Shown here: piece after piece, positions 34,603-42,661 of the stretch
Layout: each line of letters starts with the position of its first letter
How positions within the stretch are numbered: the first letter of the stretch is position 1
NCBI RefSeq assembly: GCF_010119205.1
Contig: NZ_WRXM01000001.1
Span: 1,240,001-1,304,000 of the forward strand
Origin: Haloarcula limicola
Lineage (GTDB): Archaea; Halobacteriota; Halobacteria; Halobacteriales; Haloarculaceae
Length of the DNA: 64,000 bases
Direction: 5' to 3'
Notes under the pieces: generated by a model
Told to the model about the DNA's origin: nothing
Database searches by the model: none
The model's input: only the letters and a program-made list of their open reading frames with translations
Program-made: the position numbers and the translations under genes

Positions 34603-35808
34603 TCAGACCTTCGCAGCGAGCGTCTCGGCGATGTGTTCGCCGAAAGGGAGCGAGGACGTCAGGCCCGGCGAGACGGCGTTGAGGATGTGGACCGCGTTCT
34701 CGCGCTCGACGAACAACGGGTCTTTGACCAGTTCGCCGTCGTCGCTGACGAGTTGGGCGCGGATGCCGGCGTAGCTCTTCTCTAGGTCCTCCGAGCGGAC
34801 CTCCGGGACCAGGCGCTGCGAGGCCTCGGTGAACCGCCGCTTGCGGTAGGACTTGTTCAGTTCCGCCCACGCCACCGACAGCATCGTCTTCGAGGCGAGG
34901 AGCTTCTGGAACCCCTCGTAGGTGAGCGTCTCCGCGAGGTCGGCGGGGTTCACGTCCGTGTTGTCGTAGGCCTCGCGGCCGAACGCCAGCACCGCGTTCG
35001 GCCCGACGATGACCTTCCCGTCGGTCCGGCGCGTGTAGTGGACGCCGAGGAACGGGAGCTGCGGGTCCGGCGTCGGGTAGATCATCGTCTGACAGAGGTC
35101 CGCTCGGTCGGGCGTTATCTCGTAGTACTCCCCGCGGAACGGGACGACCTGATACTGCTCGCCGACGCCCAGTTGATGGGCGAGCGTGTCGGCGTGGAGC
35201 CCCGCGGCGTTGACCAGATACGACGCCTCGACGTCGCTGTTGCTCGTCGCGATTCGGTAGCCCGCCGCCGTGTGTTCGATCTCCGAGACGGCGTGGCCGG
35301 TGTACAGCGAGGCGTTCTCCCGCTGTTGAATCTCGCGCGCGAGCGCGTAGACGTACTGCTGTGAGTCGACCGAGGCCGCTTCGGGCGCGTAGAGGGCTGC
35401 CTGACCGACGGCGTGGGGTTCGTGTTCGCGAATCGCCTCTTGGGAGCGCAGGATCTCGTACTCGACGCCGTTGGCCTCGGCCTGCTCCGCGAGCGTCTCC
35501 AAGTGGGCCTCCTCGCGGTCGGTCTTCGCCACGACGAGGACGCCCAGTTCCTCGCAGGGGACGCCGTGTTCGGCGCAGTACTCCTTCATTCGCCGCGTCC
35601 CCTCGGTGGCGAAGTCGGCCTTCTTCGACTCCGGGGGGTAGTTGAACCCGGGATGGAGGACGCCGGAGTTCCGGCCGCTCTGGTGTTGGGCCAAGTGGTG
35701 TTCCTTCTCCAGGATCGCTACGTCGAGGTCCGTCCGCTCGGTGAGGTGCTTCGTGACGGAGAGTCCGACACAGCCGCCGCCGACGACGGCGACATCGTGG
35801 CTCATCAT
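34603..35808 (-). CDS. lhgO: L-2-hydroxyglutarate oxidase family FAD enzyme
   Basis: This 401-residue FAD-dependent oxidoreductase matches LhgO, which oxidises L-2-hydroxyglutarate to 2-oxoglutarate. The FAD-binding loop VVGGGCVGLSVTKHL starts the protein. The family motifs HQSGRNSGVLHPGFNYPP (near 42-59), NAAGLHADTLAHQLG (near 205) and FRGEYYEI are clear. It lies at the right end of the catabolic island. A TATA box, ttatacatat in reverse, is centred about 37-45 bases before the ATG. It would return a C5 hydroxyacid to the citric acid cycle, consistent with the TAXI importer and the CoA enzymes beside it. Confidence 0.9.
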   Translation of the reverse strand: MMSHDVAVVGGGCVGLSVTKHLTERTDLDVAILEKEHHLAQHQSGRNSGVLHPGFNYPPESKKADFATEGTRRMKEYCAEHGVPCEELGVLVVAKTDREEAHLETLAEQAEANGVEYEILRSQEAIREHEPHAVGQAALYAPEAASVDSQQYVYALAREIQQRENASLYTGHAVSEIEHTAAGYRIATSNSDVEASYLVNAAGLHADTLAHQLGVGEQYQVVPFRGEYYEITPDRADLCQTMIYPTPDPQLPFLGVHYTRRTDGKVIVGPNAVLAFGREAYDNTDVNPADLAETLTYEGFQKLLASKTMLSVAWAELNKSYRKRRFTEASQRLVPEVRSEDLEKSYAGIRAQLVSDDGELVKDPLFVERENAVHILNAVSPGLTSSLPFGEHIAETLAAKV

Positions 35809-36246
35809 TGCTGACTAGTGGCACGCTTTGGCGGGGCGTCGGTTATACATATCGCTTCGGGGAGCGTGGCGGACGAGTGACGGGAGCGACACACGCCTTC
35901 CTGCGACCGGCGGGAGAAACGGCCACGGGTATATGTGTGTAGGTGGCATCGTAGAGCTGGAAATCGATAAAAATAGTTCCTTCATTTACACACCTAATCT
36001 TCCAATATACTCCTATTTATATATTCTTCGCCCTTTCATCCGCATATCTTTCGCATATGACCATATACTGTTCGATTGGGCGATTAGACTGGGAGTGTAT
36101 AGTCGCTATTTCGGCATATATCGATATCTTTTAGTCTATATCCCCTTATCTGTCGCCACTATCTCCACTATATGGACAAATGTCAGTCTTAGCGCCGTAC
36201 TTTGGATTTACTTTCGGACCAATCTCGACAAGCGACGTCGCCCGAG
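35809..36246. other. AT-rich gap at the right edge of the catabolic island
   Basis: These 438 bases contain no gene that I accept. Bases 35930-36190 are very AT-rich, with many TATA-like words, so they stand out from the GC-rich chromosome in the same way as 17190-17400. The TATA box of the LhgO gene is at about 35841-35852. The octamer TGGACAAA at 36173-36180 is the reverse complement of TTTGTCCA in the left gap; I saw no longer shared repeat. Confidence 0.5.
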
Positions 36247-37263
36247 TCAGGTGCCGCTCGTGGCCGCTTCGCCCGTCTCGCGTGCCAGTTCTCGGAGTCG
36301 GTCGAGTCGCGCGGTCGTCGGCGGATGGGTGGCGAAGGCGCGCCCGATCAGCCGACGGACCGGCGAGAAGATGCCGTCGCCCCTCTCGTCAGTCGACGGT
36401 TCGACGATGGCGAAGGCGGCGACAGAGTTGGTCCGGAAGTCCCGATTCGGGCGCTCGGCGATCGCTCCGTCGATGCGTTCGAGGGCGCTCGCCAGTGCCG
36501 CCGGGTCGCCCGTGATGGCGACCGCGCCCGCGTCGGCGCTGAACTCCCGCGTCCGGGAGAGCGACGCCGCGAGCAACTGCGCGGCGAGCCACACCGGCGC
36601 GACCAGTCCCAGACCGACCGTCAGGAGGCCGTCGGCGTAGTCGGCCTCGCTCGGTTCGCCGTGTTCGACGCCGGCGGTCGGCCCCGACAGCAGATTGAGG
36701 ACTCGCTCGGCCGCGCCGACGGGCAGGGACACCGCGGTCAGCACCGCGGCGTCCCGATTGGCAACGTGGGCGAGTTCGTGGGCGAGGACCGCCTCGCGCT
36801 CCGCGTCAGAGAGCAGGTCGAGCAGGCCCTCGCTCATCACGAGGTTCGCGTTCGCGGGGCGAAAGCCGGTCGTCAGCGACAGCGGCGTGTCCGTCGGCGC
36901 GACGTACACCGCGGGGACCGGCACGTCGGCCTGCCGGGCGACCGCGCGGACCTCCGTCAGTAGGTCGGGGTGCGAGTGGTCGTCGATCCGACGGGCACCG
37001 ACCGCCCTGACGGCGTGTCTCGGCGTGTCGCGCTCGCCCCAAACGACGGCGGCGAGGAGGGCGAGCGTCGCCGCCCCGCCGATCAACAGTACCAGTTCGA
37101 GCGTGAGCAGTTCGGCGTTCGGTGCCGCGATAGCGATCGCGCCGCCGAGCAACAGCGTCAGGACGGCACCGGTCGCCAGCGTCGCCGCGACGACGGCGGC
37201 AAGGAGGAGACACAGCGCCACGGCCATCCGTATCCGGAGGCCGCGAGCAGGAGACCAATCCAT
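36247..37263 (-). CDS. HtpX-like M48 membrane metalloprotease
   Basis: This 338-residue integral membrane zinc protease has two N-terminal helices (about 12-45 and 52-75). The zinc site is His162-Glu163-x-x-His166 in LAHELAHVANRD, with Glu240 (SRTREFSAD) as the third ligand. Further helices lie near 172-195 and 212-235. This matches the HtpX/M48B layout of membrane quality-control proteases that cut damaged membrane proteins. The C-terminal THPPTTARLDRL segment is also typical. It stands alone between the AT-rich gap and the carotenoid oxygenase gene. Confidence 0.92.
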   Translation of the reverse strand: MDWSPARGLRIRMAVALCLLLAAVVAATLATGAVLTLLLGGAIAIAAPNAELLTLELVLLIGGAATLALLAAVVWGERDTPRHAVRAVGARRIDDHSHPDLLTEVRAVARQADVPVPAVYVAPTDTPLSLTTGFRPANANLVMSEGLLDLLSDAEREAVLAHELAHVANRDAAVLTAVSLPVGAAERVLNLLSGPTAGVEHGEPSEADYADGLLTVGLGLVAPVWLAAQLLAASLSRTREFSADAGAVAITGDPAALASALERIDGAIAERPNRDFRTNSVAAFAIVEPSTDERGDGIFSPVRRLIGRAFATHPPTTARLDRLRELARETGEAATSGT

Positions 37264-37344
37264 GTCCCGGTGTTCGGCCGAATACGGGATAAACCTCGGC
37301 CACGCTCGGGACGGTTTCGGCCACCGCGCGGCGACTCATACGGC

Positions 37345-38775
37345 TCAGGCCATGCTCCGAACCGGATCGCCGTCGGCGTAGAACTGGCCGTGGAAGCCGT
37401 AGGGAAGTCGATGGGGGAGCGGCGCGCGCGCCAGTTCCCCGAACGTCGCCGCGTCGAGCACCAGCAGGAACGAGCGGTCGGCCTCGGCGTCCAGTACCAG
37501 CGAGAGGACGACGCCCTCGTCGTCCGCCGTGGCGTCGGGCGCGCGGACGAACATCGGTTCGCCCGGGAACGCCCCGTCCTCCGTCCACGTCGCCGCCCCG
37601 CCGTCGGGGACCGACACCTTCGCCAGTCGCGTCGGCAGACTCGATTTGTCGGCCGTTTCGGCGACGTAGACGTGATCGTAGGGCTCGCCGAGGCGGCGCG
37701 GATAGTCGACGACGGGAAACTCCACGTGACCCTCTCGGAGCGTCTCGCCCGTCGCTCGGCTCCCGTCGAGCGGCAGGCGATACCGACGCAGATCCCCCTG
37801 TGGAACCGACGGCGAGGCGCGCCGGAGGTTCGAGAGCGTGAGGTCCGTCACCGCGCGCTCGTCGGGGTAGGCGACGAGGTCGACGACGAGTTCGTCGCCG
37901 TCGGGGAACGCGTTGGCGTGGTGGTAGACGAAGAAGGGGTCCACCCGCGGTCGGGCGACGACCGACCCCGTCTCGCGGTCCACGACGACGAACTCGCCGT
38001 CGCGGTCGAACCGCTCGAAGGCGTCGAGGAAGGTGCGGCCGGTGACCGCCCCGGCGAGCAGCGAGGGGAGGTCGAGGCCGAACGGCATCGCCGGGAGGAC
38101 GGCGTACCGGTCGGTCAGCGCGAAGGAATGGACGTACGGGGCGTCGTCGAACGGCAGCCGAATCGTCGTCTCGACGCCGGCCCCGTCGCGGCGAAACAGC
38201 GTGAACGTCGTCTTCCGCCCGTAGCTCACGCCGAGGTTCACGAGCGCCTCCCGCCGGGGGTCGTAGTGCGGATGGCCGAGCGTCAGGTCGGCGTCGACGC
38301 CCGCGGTCAGGTCGATGCGTCCGGTCGTCTCCAGGGTCTCGGGATCGATGGTCAGCGCCACGGGCGACTCGGTGACGGCGGCGAGTTCCCCGCCGATACG
38401 GGCGACGCCGATAATCGGGTTGTCCGGAAACTCGCCGGTGAGCGCTTGCCAGAGCCGCCGCCAGACGGGTCGCTGTGCGGGCGTCCCGGGAAACGGCGTC
38501 CGGACTCTCCCGTACTCCCGCGCGAACTCGAAGTCCCGGCTCCGAACGAATCGGTTGGTGTAGGCGACCTCGCCGTCACGGATTCGAAATCCCCGGAGCA
38601 TCGCGAGCGGGTCGAACCAGTGGCGGAGGGCCGTCTCGCCGACCTCGAACTGTCCCGGGCCGTTCTGAACGTACCGCCCCGAGAGCCACTCGGGGATCTC
38701 GCCCTCGACCGGCAGCGAGCGACCGGCGACCGTCTCCCGCTGTGTCTCGAACCCGCGTCGGTGCTGCGTGGGCAC
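37345..38775 (-). CDS. Carotenoid oxygenase (RPE65/CCD family)
   Basis: This 476-residue protein belongs to the family that cleaves carotenoids with non-haem iron held by four His. Candidates are His168 or His170 (LGHPHYDP), His216 (YVHSFALT), His285 or 286 (YHHANAF) and His462 (GFHGQFY). The N-terminal YVQNGPGQFE is the family's entry motif. The GTG at 38775 is chosen because AAGGGGGA lies just before it. Haloarchaea use the unrelated Brp/Blh enzyme to make retinal, so this could give retinal by another route or a different apocarotenoid. Palindromic sites upstream suggest regulation. Confidence 0.9.
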   Translation of the reverse strand: MPTQHRRGFETQRETVAGRSLPVEGEIPEWLSGRYVQNGPGQFEVGETALRHWFDPLAMLRGFRIRDGEVAYTNRFVRSRDFEFAREYGRVRTPFPGTPAQRPVWRRLWQALTGEFPDNPIIGVARIGGELAAVTESPVALTIDPETLETTGRIDLTAGVDADLTLGHPHYDPRREALVNLGVSYGRKTTFTLFRRDGAGVETTIRLPFDDAPYVHSFALTDRYAVLPAMPFGLDLPSLLAGAVTGRTFLDAFERFDRDGEFVVVDRETGSVVARPRVDPFFVYHHANAFPDGDELVVDLVAYPDERAVTDLTLSNLRRASPSVPQGDLRRYRLPLDGSRATGETLREGHVEFPVVDYPRRLGEPYDHVYVAETADKSSLPTRLAKVSVPDGGAATWTEDGAFPGEPMFVRAPDATADDEGVVLSLVLDAEADRSFLLVLDAATFGELARAPLPHRLPYGFHGQFYADGDPVRSMA

Positions 38776-38860
38776 GTTCCCCCTTGGGTAGCCGCTCGTA
38801 TGAGGGTTCGCCACGCCGGAAAACCACCGGCCCGTGGTGGGGTGTATTAGGGGTTGTAAC

Positions 38861-38874
38861 ACCTACCGGTGGGT
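38861..38874. promoter_or_regulatory. Near-palindrome ACCTACCGGTGGGT
   Basis: This 14-base near-perfect palindrome (one mismatched pair) lies about 90 bases before the carotenoid oxygenase start, between two TATA-like words (taatac near 38845 and tatactta near 38872-38880, minus strand). It is a candidate regulator site. Confidence 0.4.
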
Positions 38875-38882
38875 AAGTATAG

Positions 38883-38892
38883 GGTGATCACC
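38883..38892. promoter_or_regulatory. Perfect palindrome GGTGATCACC
   Basis: This ten-base perfect palindrome lies next to the TATA-like ctatactta on the minus strand, upstream of the carotenoid oxygenase. The neighbouring FilR1-type regulator gene, transcribed in the same direction, is one candidate binder. Confidence 0.4.
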
Positions 38893-39023
38893 TTCGGAGT
38901 ATCTGCCGGGGAGACCCCCTCCACGTCCGGTGGGCGCTGTCAGTGGTGTCCGTGGCGTGCCCACCTCGCTTCGGCCTTCCCTCCCACCGTCAGCCCAGGG
39001 TTGCACTCCTCCGGCTGACGGTT

Positions 39024-39845
39024 TCACGAGTAGAGCGCGGAGAGCGGTTGCGCTCGCTCCCGCCGACGTTCGTAGACCTCGCTCGCCCAGTCGCGCATCT
39101 CGTCGCTCTCGGACGACAGCATCGCCCTGACGTTGTTGTGCTCGTCGTAGGCCGCCAGACAGCAGCGCTCCTCGTCGACGACGAGTCCGAACGAGAGGGG
39201 TTCCTCGTGGACGTAGATGTCTATCTGGTCGCTCTCTAACCCCTCTTTCAGTTCCGCGGGATACTCCGCCTCCGAGCGTTCGAGGACCGCCTGGTCGATG
39301 ACGAATTCGATTCTCGTCCCCGAGGCGAGCAGCTCCGCGCCCACCTCGTTGAACGGTTCGGCCACGATGGGCGAGATCGCTCGGACGTCCCCCTCGGCGT
39401 TACGGAACCACTCGGTGAACGCCATGACCGCCGCCAGCGGGTTCCCCTCGGCGCTGACGGTCAGTTCGCCTTCCGTCAAGGCCACCGGGGGTAAGTCGTC
39501 CGCGAGCGGGCCGAGGTGCGTCGCCAGCGGGCCGAACTCCCGCGCCTGTTCGGTCGCCGACAGCAGGGCGCGGTACTGCTCGCAGACGCGGCGGCCGGTC
39601 ACCGTGGCTCGATACTTCCCGTCGTGCTTCCGGACCCACTGCCGCTCGCGGAACCCCGCGAGGATGCGCTGGATCGTCGTCCGCGAGGCGTCGACCGCCT
39701 CGCGGAGCTCGCAGGGCCGCGCCGGCGACTCACACAGCGTCGCGAGCACGCTACACCGCTGGGGAGACCCCGTGAGGAACTTGACGTCCTCGTACGCCAC
39801 CTGGTCGGGTTGCATCGCTCTTGGCTGGCGTTTCTCGGCCACCAT
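39024..39845 (-). CDS. Helix-turn-helix regulator with FilR1 domain
   Basis: This 273-residue DNA-binding protein has an N-terminal winged helix at about residues 20-95 (SPQRCSVLATL, then DASRTTIQRILAGFRERQWV). It continues into a FilR1-type C-terminal domain (about 125-260), found in archaeal regulators related to the methanogen FilR1 protein. EPLSFGLVVDE near 225 is typical of that domain. An internal Met at residue 11 is an alternative start. It lies just after the pilin-like operon (23 bases) and upstream of the carotenoid oxygenase on the same strand, so either could be a target. Confidence 0.85.
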   Translation of the reverse strand: MVAEKRQPRAMQPDQVAYEDVKFLTGSPQRCSVLATLCESPARPCELREAVDASRTTIQRILAGFRERQWVRKHDGKYRATVTGRRVCEQYRALLSATEQAREFGPLATHLGPLADDLPPVALTEGELTVSAEGNPLAAVMAFTEWFRNAEGDVRAISPIVAEPFNEVGAELLASGTRIEFVIDQAVLERSEAEYPAELKEGLESDQIDIYVHEEPLSFGLVVDEERCCLAAYDEHNNVRAMLSSESDEMRDWASEVYERRRERAQPLSALYS

Positions 39846-39868
39846 TGTTAGTGAACCGGTCTGCGGCG

Positions 39869-40402
39869 TCAGACGGGCGTCTGTCGGCCGACGGGCCGAA
39901 CGACTACCGTCACCGCCGTCTCGCTCCGGTCAGTCGTCGTCGTCACGTCGAAAGCGATACCCAGAACGTGGGTCCGACCGGTCCGTTCTTGCACGACGAC
40001 GCCGCGATCGGCGACGCAGGGACCGAACTGGCGGTTCGGACCGTCGGGACAGTTAGCGTCGCGCCACGCGGTGGCGGCGCTCGCGTTGTACGTGATCGAC
40101 GTGACCGTCCCCTCGCTGACGCGGGCCTCGCGGAGCCGGTCGAGCGTCGGCCGCAAGTCGCCGCGGACGGCCATGACGGCGGCGTTCCGGCCGGGCCACG
40201 GATAATCGCCCGGCACGTCGGAACTGGCCGTCGCGGTGGCGCGCTCTACGACCCGAACCGTCTCGGCCGTCGGGTCGTCGTAGTCGGCGGTCGCGCGCAC
40301 GTCGTCGTGATAGCCGAGCTGGAGGTACGCGAGGACGATGGGCGCGAGCGCCACCGCGACCAGCGTCGCGGCGACGAGGACGAGTTGGCCTCGCTCGCTC
40401 AC
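39869..40402 (-). CDS. Pilin-like protein of secretion operon (DUF7261-like)
   Basis: This protein of about 177 residues starts with a short SERGQ segment and a hydrophobic helix (LVLVAATLVAVALAPIVLAYLQ), like a type IV pilin, followed by a beta-rich outer domain with two Cys (DANCPDGPNRQFGPC) that may form a disulfide. The GTG at 40402 overlaps the stop of the previous gene (GTGA). It is the last gene of the seven-gene operon. The DUF name is from memory and uncertain. It is probably a minor pilin or assembly partner on the cell surface. Confidence 0.75.
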   Translation of the reverse strand: MSERGQLVLVAATLVAVALAPIVLAYLQLGYHDDVRATADYDDPTAETVRVVERATATASSDVPGDYPWPGRNAAVMAVRGDLRPTLDRLREARVSEGTVTSITYNASAATAWRDANCPDGPNRQFGPCVADRGVVVQERTGRTHVLGIAFDVTTTTDRSETAVTVVVRPVGRQTPV

Positions 40403-40803
40403 GCGTACCACACCTCGATTCTGACGGGCCCGGCACCCGTCGGCACCGTCGCCGTCCCCGTCGTTCGCCCTCGCGGAAGCGGCGTGCCGGCGGTGCCGTG
40501 AGGCGTCCGGACGTGAAAGAGAACGTTGGCCGGGAGGATGCGGTCGATACGGCGCTCCAGAGACGCCCGTTCCCGAGCGAACGCGGCGTCGCTCGCCACG
40601 ATCTCCCGCAGTCGGCTCGCCCCCTCGTGACGCGGCGGTTCGTTCGCCAGTATCGTCGCCGTGTCCTCGGCGTAGGCGTCAAGTTGCGGAGCCTGCGTCT
40701 CGGGAGCCGGCGTCCCGAGCGCGAACCCGAGCGCCACGCCGAGTATCAGCGTCGCGCCGAGTGCCACCTCGACGAGCGACAGCGGCAGTTGCGCTCTATC
40801 CAT
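40399..40803 (-). CDS. Pilin-like protein of secretion operon (DUF7262-like)
   Basis: This 134-residue protein begins MDRAQLPLSLVEVALG, a pilin-like start in which a Glu lies a few residues into the hydrophobic helix, as in true type IV pilins. A mostly helical middle (RERASLERRIDRIL near 78-91) and a beta-rich end follow. Stop and start overlap the neighbouring genes (4 and 8 bases). It has no enzymatic motif. It is most likely a minor pilin-like component of the same machine. Confidence 0.75.
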   Translation of the reverse strand: MDRAQLPLSLVEVALGATLILGVALGFALGTPAPETQAPQLDAYAEDTATILANEPPRHEGASRLREIVASDAAFARERASLERRIDRILPANVLFHVRTPHGTAGTPLPRGRTTGTATVPTGAGPVRIEVWYA

Positions 40804-41491
40804 CGACAGTCACCACCAGCGTCGCCTTCGTCGCCTGCGGCGCGTCGTACGTGACGGTGACGTCGCCGTCCGACAGCGCACCGACCGTCTCGAAGCGGAG
40901 TCGCGTCGGTTCGTACGGCACCAGTTCGACCGCGAACGTCCCCCGCAGACCGCTGTCGTTGTGCAGGAGGACGCGGTCTCCGGCCCGAACCGTCCGGACG
41001 GTCGCTCCGCCGGTGGGAGCGATAGTCACCGTCGCGCCGTCGGTGCGACGCGGCAGCGTCACCGTCGATCCGTCCGGCGAGAGCGTCTCGCGGCCCGACC
41101 GCTCGACGAGGACGAGTCGGCGGATGGTCGTCCCACCGACGGGGTCACCGCTGCGAGCGAGCGACTCGCCCGCGAGCTCGACGCTGACGGCGTACTCCCT
41201 CGCCGGGGGAACTGCCGCGCGGAGCGCCGCTTCGTCGAACGCCGCCACGCGGGAGCGGTTCAGGACGTTCGCGCGGTCGGCGAGCGGCCCGTCGGCGTCG
41301 ACCAGCAGCGCGGCGGTCGCCGCCGCGGTCCGGCGCTCGTCGGGCGTCCGGTCGGCCCCGGCGATGGCCGCGTCGGCCATCCCCAGTCCCAGCGCCGTCA
41401 CGACCGTCAGGAGGACGAGGGCCACGGCGACCGCGGGCAGCGTCGACTGCGCGCGGACGGTCGTCTTCAGTCCCTTCGACGGCGTTTTCAT
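40796..41491 (-). CDS. Pilin-like protein of secretion operon (DUF7263-like)
   Basis: This 231-residue protein has a short cytoplasmic start ending in VRAQST, then a hydrophobic helix (residues 18-40) and a large beta-rich domain with Asp/Thr-rich strands. It begins with ATG at 41491, overlapping the end of the preceding gene by four bases. The R-A-Q before the helix recurs in other members of this operon. It has the build of a surface subunit or minor pilin. The family name is from memory. Confidence 0.75.
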   Translation of the reverse strand: MKTPSKGLKTTVRAQSTLPAVAVALVLLTVVTALGLGMADAAIAGADRTPDERRTAAATAALLVDADGPLADRANVLNRSRVAAFDEAALRAAVPPAREYAVSVELAGESLARSGDPVGGTTIRRLVLVERSGRETLSPDGSTVTLPRRTDGATVTIAPTGGATVRTVRAGDRVLLHNDSGLRGTFAVELVPYEPTRLRFETVGALSDGDVTVTYDAPQATKATLVVTVDG

Positions 41492-41934
41492 CGTCCGTCC
41501 TCCAGCCGAACCGTCACGTTCTCGCCGTCGCCGGTGACGGTGACGACGGTCCCGCCGCCGCTCTGCCACTCCCCGCTCAGCGTCGCGACTCGACTCGGTA
41601 GGACAGGACGGCTTCGGGCGCTTACTCCCGGGTCGGGGTGGGCTAAGACGAGCGCGTCGCCGTCGACCCGGATCTCGTAGCCGCTGCCGTCGATGGTCGC
41701 GGGCAGATCGACTCTGACCGTCGCGGTGGCGTCCCGACCCGCGGGCGGGACCGCCTGTTCGACGCGAGCGGTCGCCTCCGCGAGGGTTCGTTCGGCGAGT
41801 TCCGCGCCGACCGCCTCCTGATACGCCGGAACGGCACCGCCGTACAGCGTGGTCGTCAGGAGCGTGATGTACAGCGAGACGATGCCGAGCGTGAGCAACT
41901 TCTCGACGACCGTGCTGAGCCCGCGGTTATCCAC
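41488..41934 (-). CDS. Pilin-like protein of secretion operon (DUF7266-like)
   Basis: This 148-residue protein starts VDNRGLSTVVEKLLTLG, with a Glu five residues after the RGLST turn, close to the class III signal of archaeal pilins. A hydrophobic helix to about residue 32 and a beta-rich outer domain follow. The GTG at 41934 overlaps the previous stop by eight bases. The pilin resemblance is from the N-terminus only, since no peptidase site could be proven. Confidence 0.75.
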   Translation of the reverse strand: MDNRGLSTVVEKLLTLGIVSLYITLLTTTLYGGAVPAYQEAVGAELAERTLAEATARVEQAVPPAGRDATATVRVDLPATIDGSGYEIRVDGDALVLAHPDPGVSARSRPVLPSRVATLSGEWQSGGGTVVTVTGDGENVTVRLEDGR

Positions 41935-42661
41935 CGGCCACCTCCACGCGCATCGCGTGAACGACGAGATGCATCGTCTGCTGGCCGTCCACCGAGACCA
42001 CGACGCTCGGGACGCCATCGCCGTCGAGGTCGGTAACGGCCGTCCGGCCACCGATGCCGCGGAAGTGTCGCCCCAGCGGTCCGGGCGTCGCCGTCTCGAT
42101 GGCGACCCGGTAGTTCGCGGTCGGAAGCCGCGTGTGGGCGTGCGTAACGTTCGTCCGGAGGCGAGCGGTCACGCCGCCGCTCCCGCTCACCGTCGCGCCG
42201 CTCTCGTTCACCGCGGCGGCCCCCACGACGAACGTGCTGTCGTCCCGCGTCACCGTCACCGGTGGCTCCCGAACGAGCCACGAATTTCCGGGCCGGCCGC
42301 GGACGACAGCGCCGCCCACGAAGGTCACTCGGGCCGACTCCGACGTGTAGACGAGGCCGCCGATGTCGATCTCGCGGTCGACGCCGGTCGGCGTGAGAAT
42401 CCGCAACTGGCGCTCGACGGTCGTCAGCCGCCCGTCGCCGAACCGTACCTGCACCCGGTTCGGCCCGGTCTGTTCGGTCGGCCGTAGACCCTCGTCGAAA
42501 GCCCCCGCGACGCGCGCCTCGTCTGCCGCCGCCGTCTGGCCGTCGACGACGCTCCCGACCACCGCGGTCAGGCCGCCGAGCGCCACCGTCGTCAGCCCCA
42601 ACAGCAGGACGACGCCGACGACGTGAGACTGTCCCCGACTTCGTCCCCCTCTGGCGCTCAC
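41927..42661 (-). CDS. Pilin-like protein of secretion operon (DUF7289-like)
   Basis: This 244-residue protein is the largest pilin-like member. It opens with GGRSRGQSHVVGVVLLLG, an archaeal pilin-like N-terminus, has one membrane helix (about 14-38), and continues with a long beta-rich domain containing TGVDREIDIGGLVYTS. Archaeal-type pilins and several haloarchaeal envelope proteins share this opening. It follows the membrane platform gene with a four-base overlap and precedes four smaller pilin-like genes, so it could be the major filament subunit. The DUF name is uncertain. Confidence 0.78.
   Translation of the reverse strand: MSARGGRSRGQSHVVGVVLLLGLTTVALGGLTAVVGSVVDGQTAAADEARVAGAFDEGLRPTEQTGPNRVQVRFGDGRLTTVERQLRILTPTGVDREIDIGGLVYTSESARVTFVGGAVVRGRPGNSWLVREPPVTVTRDDSTFVVGAAAVNESGATVSGSGGVTARLRTNVTHAHTRLPTANYRVAIETATPGPLGRHFRGIGGRTAVTDLDGDGVPSVVVSVDGQQTMHLVVHAMRVEVAGG

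Noticed and set aside
17782-36246. Transposon carrying the catabolic genes
   Set aside because: No transposase, integrase, tRNA fragment or long terminal repeat was found at either edge.
35828-36640. Long open frame crossing the right AT-rich gap
   Set aside because: It runs into the antisense of the HtpX-like gene, and the translated AT-rich part is a hydrophobic Ile/Tyr/Phe mix without a family match.
37345-38775. Retinal-forming Brp/Blh enzyme
   Set aside because: The sequence has the four-His beta-propeller plan of the RPE65 family and not the membrane-embedded Brp/Blh plan.
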